This document shows, piece after piece, positions 31,428 to 37,246 of a stretch of 39,315 nucleotides of DNA. The DNA is from a bacterium (GTDB lineage Bacteria > Vulcanimicrobiota > Xenobia > Xenobiales > JADMJV01), in assembly GCA_018780265.1 (NCBI GenBank), contig JADMJV010000130.1, forward strand, positions 1-39,315, given 5' to 3'. The notes beneath the pieces were generated by a model that was not told the origin of the DNA, made no database searches, and saw only the letters and a list, made by a program, of their open reading frames with translations. Both the position numbers and the translations under genes were made by a program. Each line of letters starts with the position of its first letter. Positions within the stretch are counted from its first letter, which is position 1.

Positions 31428-33158
31428 TTGATTAGCCGCTCCAAAGATGACCTCGGAAAGCTGCTTGTAGACGAGCAGCTCATCACCAATCGACAACTAG
31501 AGAAAGCGGCCACGCAATCGGAGCGGACCAGCGAACCTTTGCAAAAGGTTCTTATTTCTCTGGGCTTCGTTACAGAAAAAGACGTCGTGGAGGCGCTTGG
31601 TCGCCAAATGGGCGTCCGCTTCGTCGACCTGGAGGCGATGCAACTCGACCCCGAGTTAGCTCGCTTGATTCCGGAACACTTGGCCCAGCGCTATAAAGTG
31701 ATTCCGGTCGGTCAACAAGACAATCGCCTTACCCTGGCTATGGTCGACCCCCTCAACGTGATCGCGTTGGACGACATTCGGTTGATCACCGGGTTTGACA
31801 TCGACCCCGTGATTTCAACCGATGACGCTATCACCAAGGCCCTCAACGGCCAGTTTGGTGTAACCGCCATCGCCGAGGTGGAAGGCACGATGAAAGACAT
31901 CTCTGCCACCGACTTCGGTCCAATGGACTTCGATGACGCCTCCGACGAAGAATTGTCTCTCGACAAGCTGAAAGAGATGGTGGACGAGGCTCCGATTGTG
32001 CGGGTGGTCAATCTGATTATCTCGCAAGCCATCAACGACAAGGCCTCCGATATTCACATCGAACCCGAGGCCAAAACGGTGAAAGTGCGCTACCGGGTGG
32101 ACGGTGTGCTGCACGAGGTGATGACTCCGCCCAAGCACATTCAGGCGCCCATGACCTCGCGTATCAAGATTATGGCCGCGATGGATATCGCCGAACGACG
32201 TATCCCGCAGGACGGTAAGATCCACTTGACGCACGACGGTCGCGAGTACGACTTGCGCGTATCCACGGTGCCGTGTGTGCACGGAGAAAAGACCGTTATG
32301 CGTATTCTGGACAAGGGCTCAGTGCAACTCGGTCTCAACAAGTTGGGATTTAGCCACTACAACCTGACGCTCTGGGAATCGATCGTGGAAAAACCTTACG
32401 GGATGTTGCTGGTGACCGGTCCGACCGGTTCTGGCAAGTCGACCACGCTCTACTCTTGTTTGAACAAACTCAACAAGGGTGACCGCAACCTGACAACGGT
32501 CGAAGACCCGGTTGAGTATCAAATCGGCGGTATCAACCAGGTGCAGACCAACAACAAAGCCGGTCTGACCTTCGCAAAGGCTCTCAAAGCCTTTTTGCGA
32601 CAAGACCCTGACATCATCATGGTCGGTGAGATTCGTGACGGCGAAACCGGAAAAATCGCCGTCGAAGCTGCTCTCACGGGCCACTTGGTGTTGTCCACGC
32701 TGCACACCAACGACGCTTGCGGTGCTATCTCGCGTCTGGTAGAAATGGGCGTGGAGCCCTTCCTGGTCTCCTCGGCGCTCATCGGTGTGCTGGCTCAGCG
32801 ACTCGCGCGTAACATCTGTCCCAACTGTAAAGAGAGCTATCGTCCTCCCGCCGAAGCCATCCGCAAGTTCGGTATGACCGTCTACGGCGATTCCGACATC
32901 AACTTCTTCCGCGGACGCGGATGTGACCACTGCAAAGGCACCGGCTACCGCGGACGTACCGGCATCCACGAAGTTCTGCAAATCACCGAACGCGTGCGTG
33001 GCATGGTGCTGATGCGCGCTTCTACCGCCGAAATTCGACAGGCCGCTGTGGAAGACGGTATGCGCGTGATGCAGGATGACGCCGTGGAAAAAGTGTTGGA
33101 GGGCGTCACTTCGATGGAAGAGTGTATGCGCGTGGTTTACGTGGAAGGCTCCGAGTAG
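31428..33158 (+). CDS. pilB: PilB/GspE-type assembly ATPase with N-terminal MshEN-like region
   Basis: These cytoplasmic hexameric ATPases power type IV pilus extension or type II secretion. The 576-residue protein has an N-terminal MshEN-type region (LGKLLVDEQLITNRQLEKA, then PLQKVLISLGFVTEKDVVEAL), known in the family to bind c-di-GMP; the first motif's leading Arg is replaced by Asp. The core has Walker A near 330 (GPTGSGKST), Walker B near 397 (MVGEIRDGETG), the His box (LVLSTLHTNDA) and a zinc site of two CxxC pairs near 463 and 498. I cannot tell PilB from GspE with certainty; no pilT, pilC or gsp gene follows. A terminator directly downstream makes it monocistronic. Confidence 0.85.
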   Translation: MISRSKDDLGKLLVDEQLITNRQLEKAATQSERTSEPLQKVLISLGFVTEKDVVEALGRQMGVRFVDLEAMQLDPELARLIPEHLAQRYKVIPVGQQDNRLTLAMVDPLNVIALDDIRLITGFDIDPVISTDDAITKALNGQFGVTAIAEVEGTMKDISATDFGPMDFDDASDEELSLDKLKEMVDEAPIVRVVNLIISQAINDKASDIHIEPEAKTVKVRYRVDGVLHEVMTPPKHIQAPMTSRIKIMAAMDIAERRIPQDGKIHLTHDGREYDLRVSTVPCVHGEKTVMRILDKGSVQLGLNKLGFSHYNLTLWESIVEKPYGMLLVTGPTGSGKSTTLYSCLNKLNKGDRNLTTVEDPVEYQIGGINQVQTNNKAGLTFAKALKAFLRQDPDIIMVGEIRDGETGKIAVEAALTGHLVLSTLHTNDACGAISRLVEMGVEPFLVSSALIGVLAQRLARNICPNCKESYRPPAEAIRKFGMTVYGDSDINFFRGRGCDHCKGTGYRGRTGIHEVLQITERVRGMVLMRASTAEIRQAAVEDGMRVMQDDAVEKVLEGVTSMEECMRVVYVEGSE

Positions 33159-33183
33159 CGTCTTCGTCTGGCTATGCCCTATG

Positions 33184-33215
33184 AAAGAGTCCGGCTCCAT
33201 GCCAGGCTCTTTTTT
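33184..33215 (+). terminator. Rho-independent terminator after pilB
   Basis: The 12-base arms AAAGAGTCCGGC and GCCAGGCTCTTT pair with one mismatch and one G-T pair around a five-base loop (TCCAT) and run into a T tract (33210-33215). It lies 26 bases after the pilB stop. Confidence 0.85.
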
Positions 33216-33305
33216 CCTATCAGGGCAGATTAAGAGACTGTTGACACCAGGTTAGCCACAGAGATACCAGAGGGGGCGGAGGGTTTGTTTCCGCCGGCCA
33301 TAATT

Positions 33306-33677
33306 CTATCCATCGCGGGCAGCTCTGTCAAAAACGCGACCAGCCAAAAATAGCTTAACCAGGCCATTTTTCAAGCGCGTGATCGATGATTTTCGCCCCC
33401 TCCGAGGGCCCTTGGGGCGATCACCTCGTTCCTGGGCTCCAACGCCACGCACGGGCCCCCACAGAGCCCGTGTCGACATGAATGACGGCGAATCCACTTC
33501 GTGCAGGGCCCATAGGGCCATCATGCGAGCCTCCTCAGGACCCCGCTTCCAAGCCTCCAGCAAATTCGGATGGCACTCCTCGTCCCCGGAGCGACGGAGT
33601 CGCTCCCCTTCTGTGGTAAAATCGTATCGGCCCACTACTAGATCGACCCGCGCCTGGCCCGGCATTGCGCAAGCCAC
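33306..33677 (-). other. Doubtful open frame in a decayed region
   Basis: A 123-codon minus-strand frame from a GTG includes a stretch that looks protein-like (RVDLVVGRYDFTTEGERL, then MMALWALHEVDS), but its last third (PKGPRRGRKSS) reads like non-coding GC-rich sequence. There is no ribosome site. It may be the next piece of the pseudogene described at 33714-34095. The stretch 33218-33305 holds nothing I can name beyond a weak 6-base-arm hairpin. Confidence 0.3.
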
Positions 33678-33713
33678 ATCACAAGTCAGTTCCGCCGGCC
33701 GCTCCCTGCTTCT

Positions 33714-34095
33714 CTAGAGGGGACCTCCTGGTGCTGCTCTGCCACTCCTGGAACACCCCGGGGAATTTCGTGACCGGCCGTTGGAGGCATAAAGAGTGTA
33801 GGTCCTGCCTTTCCCGACAAAGGTGCGGGCCAGCGTCGGGGGCTTGCGGCTGTTCGATCCGAACCTGGGTCCCCTTGTGCCCGGCGACTTCCACCTCTTT
33901 CTGGCCCTTGAGCGTTCCGCCCCTGGCGCCTTCAGCCAGGTTGGGGGCCTTCGGGTGAACCTGGGCCACCCATCACCTGATAAAGAGCTTTGCGTTTGTC
34001 ACCGGCCTCCAACGTGATAAACACCTCGCCGGTGCCGACGCCCATAAAGTTGAGCGCTGATTTTAAGCCAGCTCGAGCATTACGAGATATCTATA
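33714..34095 (-). pseudogene. Frameshifted gene remnant, family unknown
   Basis: Protein-like sequence continues on the minus strand but hops between frames. 34095-33932 reads YARAGLKSALNFMGVGTG then EVFITLEAGDKRKALYQVMG and stops; the next frame gives GTLKGQKEVEVAGHKGTQV; a third frame near 33835-33776 gives ARTFVGKGRTYTLYASNG before a stop at 33714. Each piece is short, and none has a start. The natural reading is a decayed gene with at least two frameshifts whose 5' end was lost near the hairpin at 34103. I do not recognise the family. Confidence 0.5.
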
Positions 34096-34102
34096 CCCCT
34101 CA

Positions 34103-34141
34103 CGGCAGTAAGGCTTTCGCGAAAAGCGAAAGCCTTACTGC
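34103..34141 (+). repeat. Perfect hairpin with 17-base arms, terminator-like on the plus strand
   Basis: The arm GGCAGTAAGGCTTTCGC is followed by a five-base loop (GAAAA) and its exact complement. On the plus strand CTGTTTTT follows, which makes it look like a Rho-independent terminator, yet no plus-strand gene leads into it. On the minus strand it lies 31 bases after the abiEii remnant and has no T tract. It could terminate a lost gene, act bidirectionally, or mark an insertion edge. Confidence 0.6.
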
Positions 34142-34171
34142 CCTGTTTTTCGACAGCCCGGGAGCGGGGTC

Positions 34172-34461
34172 TCAAGACATTCTGGGCATCCCGTAACGCT
34201 CTTTCATTGCCTCTGTGAGTGCCCAGGGATCGCCCGGTAACCGCACGACAAGCCGATGGAAAACCTCGGCAAAGGCGGTTTTTATTGCATCGTCCGTCAA
34301 TTGCTCGGCTTGTTCGGCTGAAAGCAAGGGCCGCATTTCCGCCAGAAAGCCAGGGTTCTTCAGCTTCGCAAACATGCGTTCTTCCGCCATCGCACGAGAG
34401 ATTGGACGACCTGATTTTTGAAGATACTGGCCCAGGCGATGACGTGCATCCTCGGAATCAT
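34172..34461 (-). pseudogene. AbiEii toxin remnant with internal deletion
   Basis: AbiEii toxins are about 300-residue nucleotidyltransferases of type IV toxin-antitoxin pairs. Here an ATG overlaps the antitoxin stop (ATGA at 34458-34461) and encodes the typical opening MIPRMHVIAWA. About ten codons in, the sequence continues in another frame as the normal C-terminal region (RLGQYLQKSGRPISRAMAEE, then KNPGFLAEMRPLLSAEQAEQ and ERYGM). Roughly 200 residues including the whole catalytic core are missing, and the remaining frame stops after about 33 codons. The family assignment rests on both ends and the position behind abiEi. The junction falls near GCCTGGGCC at about 34430. Confidence 0.7.
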
Positions 34462-35279
34462 TCGTCGACCTCAGGTAAACGGCGGACGATCACATGCCAG
34501 CGCTCATTTCGTTCCTGCGGCACCAGCGAGCCGGGATCGGCTTGCCTCGGCTCAAGTTCAACCCACGGCAACGAGAGGTTGTTTTGAGATAGAGTCTTGT
34601 GCAGCCGTTTCGAACGCTGGATGTGACCGCTGCGCTCCAGCAAGTAACCGAGGCGCTGGCTGACAGAGCGTTCGAACGCCGACGACAAAACAGCGAGCTT
34701 GCCGGGGTCGATGCGGTCGCCCAGATCGGCAATAATCGTGGCGACATTGTCGAGCCCGCCGGCGGCGCGAGGGTAGCGTATGAGGTCGAGCACCGTCAGT
34801 TCGACGCAAGAAATCCTCATGTGGCCGGTGTCCGTTTGCCGGTCCTCGATACCCTCGTCCACGGCCGCCATAGCCTTGCGATAATAGAAGACGATCGCGG
34901 ATCGCCCGGCGCGGATCTTCGGCAGGCGAATGTCGGTGATGACCTGGAATTCCATCACAGCCTGATGTGTGGCACCGTGCAGTTCGGCGGCCTTCAATAG
35001 ACTGACATAATATGGCCGGCCTTCATGACGCATTAGATCATCGACATACCAAGACGGCGGCGGTGCGCCCAAGGCGAGATATTGGGGCGGGATGATGACA
35101 TAGAATCCCCGACGCGGATTGAGAAGATGTCCCTTGCGCTGCTGACGTTCCGCCGCGTCCAACAGGGCTCCATGGCTGACGCCGAGCGCCTGATGGGCTT
35201 CCTCTCGCGAAAAGACAATACGCCCCGTCGAAAGCAGGTGCGTCATGTACGATGAGAAGGCTTGGCGATTCTCAATCAT
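34458..35279 (-). CDS. AbiEi-type antitoxin (type IV toxin-antitoxin), intact
   Basis: This 273-residue protein starts with a winged-helix region (HLLSTGRIVFSREEAHQALG, then GALLDAAERQQRKGHL) and carries the AbiEi C-terminal domain (YYVSLLKAAELHGATHQAVM ... ELTVLDLIRYPRAAGGLDNVA). AbiEi proteins repress their own operon and counter the AbiEii nucleotidyltransferase in phage-defence abortive infection. Length and domains look complete, but the partner toxin gene downstream is gutted, so it is an orphan. The ATG (35279) sits only five bases past a strong -10, suggesting leaderless mRNA; M12 (35246) is an alternative start. The closest relatives I can call to mind are proteobacterial, consistent with transfer. 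Confidence 0.85.
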   Translation of the reverse strand: MIENRQAFSSYMTHLLSTGRIVFSREEAHQALGVSHGALLDAAERQQRKGHLLNPRRGFYVIIPPQYLALGAPPPSWYVDDLMRHEGRPYYVSLLKAAELHGATHQAVMEFQVITDIRLPKIRAGRSAIVFYYRKAMAAVDEGIEDRQTDTGHMRISCVELTVLDLIRYPRAAGGLDNVATIIADLGDRIDPGKLAVLSSAFERSVSQRLGYLLERSGHIQRSKRLHKTLSQNNLSLPWVELEPRQADPGSLVPQERNERWHVIVRRLPEVDE

Positions 35280-35284
35280 GTCTC

Positions 35285-35313
35285 ATTATCCGCACATTCC
35301 GCGGAAATTCCAA
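35285..35313 (-). promoter_or_regulatory. abiEi promoter with palindrome in the spacer
   Basis: On the minus strand TTGGAA (35308-35313) and GATAAT (35285-35290) are exactly 17 bases apart. A 10-base palindrome TTCCGCGGAA (35297-35306) lies in the spacer, a natural operator position for the autoregulatory AbiEi. Transcription would begin at or just inside the ATG. Confidence 0.5.
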
Positions 35314-35683
35314 CATGACCTGCTTGATTGTCCCAACAGGCGATGGGCCATTAGCTGGGCGGCGATTTCGCGGAGAGTCAAGGAACTCTCGCGTAGCTCC
35401 AGTGCCCGCTGAACAGCGAGTTGAGCCTGCCCCCAGCGGCAGATGTTTGCGGGCTATTTCGACCAACTGGCGAAGCGTGTCTTTGGCCTGCACCAATACT
35501 TTGACGTTGAGCCTCTGGTGCAGATCTGAGAGCAACTGGGCCTGGTTTTTTTGAAAGAGGGCGGGGAAAGCCACCGATACGATCAGCTCACGGGTGTCCG
35601 GGCGTTAGCCGAGGTGAAGAATGTCGGGCACCAGCTTCAGAGCTTTGCGAGCCTGCTCCAGGGGGTTGTTGGGGTCTTCAGTT
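35314..35683 (-). pseudogene. Gene remnants with an HTH-like segment
   Basis: Three protein-like minus-strand pieces lie in different frames with no shared start: 35683-35605 (TEDPNNPLEQARKALKLVPD, then a stop), 35590-35440 (ELIVSVAFPALFQKNQAQLL, then LNVKVLVQAKDTLRQLVEIA) and 35455-35300 (QLAVQRALELRESSLTLREI, then AAQLMAHRLL). The last looks like a helix-turn-helix of the kind found in recombinases or regulators. No intact gene is here; the stretch is best read as broken accessory DNA bordering the AbiE locus. Confidence 0.4.
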
Positions 35684-36256
35684 TTATTTGATGGGGATCA
35701 GGCTGAACGACTTGATCACTTTGTCGTAGACCGGGGGCAGTTCCTGGCCTTGTCCCAGCGCTTTATAGCTGCCGCAGACGGCCAGTTCGTAAGCGCAATC
35801 GTTACCCCACACAAACAAGAACCAGCGGTGGTGGTCGTCGGCCGCCTTGGGCCCGCCGGTTCCCACCTGAATGGGCACTTCTTTGCAGCGAAAGGCGTAG
35901 ATCGGCTTACCTTTCAGTTTGCCTGCCATCTTGACGGGAACCACCTCGGTCACCCCGCGGTCGTTTTTCTTGGCCCGCAAGATTCCGTCGTAGAGTGCCT
36001 GGGGATGGACGCCGACCATGGGAGTGCAGTTGACAAAGATGGTGGTGGCAAAGTTATCCACCTTGGGCCCTTCCCAACTGGCGTTGGCTCCCTTGCCGGC
36101 GCCTTGAAACTCGCTGGGCACTGCCAGTTTGTATCCGTTGTAGCTGTCTTCACAGAGCGTGGTCTGGCCCGAGAATGTGGGCGGAGGCGGGGTCTCCTGG
36201 GCTTTGGCCAAAGACATGACTCCCAGCAGGATGAGGCTTACAAAGAGGGCTTTCAT
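35684..36256 (-). CDS. Secreted protein of unknown function
   Basis: The gene encodes 190 residues with a clear signal peptide (KALFVSLILLGVMSLAKA, cleavage near residue 19), a short proline run and a compact domain. Four cysteines (CEDSYNGYKLAVP, VNCTPM, FRCKEV, NDCAYELAVCGSYKA) could form disulfides in the periplasm. The YKLAVPSEF / FATTIFVNC / YELAVCGSYKALGQG arrangement resembles the small lipoprotein-like domains that score surfaces, but I cannot name a family. The ATG overlaps the upstream gene's TGA as ATGA, so the two are coupled. Confidence 0.7.
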   Translation of the reverse strand: MKALFVSLILLGVMSLAKAQETPPPPTFSGQTTLCEDSYNGYKLAVPSEFQGAGKGANASWEGPKVDNFATTIFVNCTPMVGVHPQALYDGILRAKKNDRGVTEVVPVKMAGKLKGKPIYAFRCKEVPIQVGTGGPKAADDHHRWFLFVWGNDCAYELAVCGSYKALGQGQELPPVYDKVIKSFSLIPIK

Positions 36257-36927
36257 AGGGGCCCTTCCTTAGACATGAGCAGACGCTCCACCCGCTCCTG
36301 GCCCAAAATTTGCACAGCCTCTTCCCACTCCAGACCGGGCGGAATCCTCAGGCTGTGGCGTGAGTCCTGATCCGTTGGAGCGCAGCCCTGATGCAGAAAG
36401 GGATAGAGGCAGTCGGCCACATCTTGAAGGCGCTCAAAGCGGTCCAGGTGGAGTAAGACCCACCCTTCCATTCGCTCGGGCTCGGCTCCGGGTCCGTTCC
36501 AAAAAGGTCGGGAGGCTTCCAGCAACTCGCTGGGAGTGAGCTCCTGCAAACGATAGGCATTGACCTTGCGGATGGCTTCCAGGCTCAAGCTCCAGCCGGG
36601 TAGGTCCAACTGTTCTGGGGAGTAGCAGGCGTAAATCTCCGAGCGTGTGCGGGCCACCCAGTCGCTCTGGCCGGGGTGCCACCAGGTCTGCACCAGGCAT
36701 CCGTAGACCACTTCGGGCAAAATGCCGTCCGCTCTTAAGTCGGCGGCCTGCAGGCCGATGGGCGCAAGGTTCAGTGGGGGCAGCGGGCCGGAAGTGCAGG
36801 GGATCTCCAGCCAGTCCAGCCAGCCTTGCTCGGGATGGTTTGGCGGCACCGACAGCGGTAGGGTGCGCTGCTTGAGCTGGGCAAAGATAGCGGCGCGCAA
36901 AAAGGCCAGGTCACCAACACTCGACAT
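36253..36927 (-). CDS. Cytoplasmic protein of unknown function
   Basis: The gene encodes 224 residues, soluble, rich in Leu, Pro and Trp (QGWLDWLEIPC, QTWWHPGQSDWVART), with no leader, no membrane segment and no recognised motif. It overlaps the DUF503 gene upstream by 17 bases and the secreted protein downstream by four, so it is the middle of a three-gene coupled run. The Trp-rich surface and lack of catalytic signature leave function open. Confidence 0.6.
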   Translation of the reverse strand: MSSVGDLAFLRAAIFAQLKQRTLPLSVPPNHPEQGWLDWLEIPCTSGPLPPLNLAPIGLQAADLRADGILPEVVYGCLVQTWWHPGQSDWVARTRSEIYACYSPEQLDLPGWSLSLEAIRKVNAYRLQELTPSELLEASRPFWNGPGAEPERMEGWVLLHLDRFERLQDVADCLYPFLHQGCAPTDQDSRHSLRIPPGLEWEEAVQILGQERVERLLMSKEGPL

Positions 36928-37201
36928 CGCGTTCCTCCTGAGTGATTTCCACCTGGGGAAAGCTGGCGATGAGTTTGGCTACATCGTCCAGCATCTTCTC
37001 GGCCACCTTTTTGTCTCCCGACACACAGGCTACGCCAAGCACCGCCTTTTGCCAGAGGTCCTGCTCAGCGACTTCGGCCACCGAGATGGAGAGTCGATTT
37101 TTGATAGCATCGCGCACCTTGGAGACCACCGATCGCTTCTCTTTCAGCGAATGGGGCTGGTCGTTAAGAAAAAGCGTGAAGCGTGCAATTCCTATGAACA
37201 T
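36911..37201 (-). CDS. DUF503 (YlxP-like) protein
   Basis: The 96-residue protein matches the DUF503 family over its whole length: FIGIARFTLFLNDQPHSLKE with the conserved HSLKEKRSVV, AIKNRLSISVAEVAEQDLWQ, and CVSGDKKVAEKMLDDVAKLI. In Firmicutes the family member YlxP lies between infB and rbfA and is thought to act in ribosome or RNA processes; here it is away from those genes. ATG start; 45 bases after the TamB-like stop. Confidence 0.85.
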   Translation of the reverse strand: MFIGIARFTLFLNDQPHSLKEKRSVVSKVRDAIKNRLSISVAEVAEQDLWQKAVLGVACVSGDKKVAEKMLDDVAKLIASFPQVEITQEERDVECW

Positions 37202-37246
37202 GTCGGCTCTTTCACCCGCTGGGGCCGAGGCTCCCCCTTGCGGCCC

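Noticed and set aside
33241..33268. TTGACA near 33241 as a plus-strand promoter
   Set aside because: The best hexamer at 16-17 bases (GATACC/ATACCA) is a poor -10 and no gene follows on that strand.
33306..33717. Real gene on the plus strand at 33379-33717
   Set aside because: The translation is Ser/Arg/Pro-rich with no motif; the minus strand is more protein-like there but also broken.
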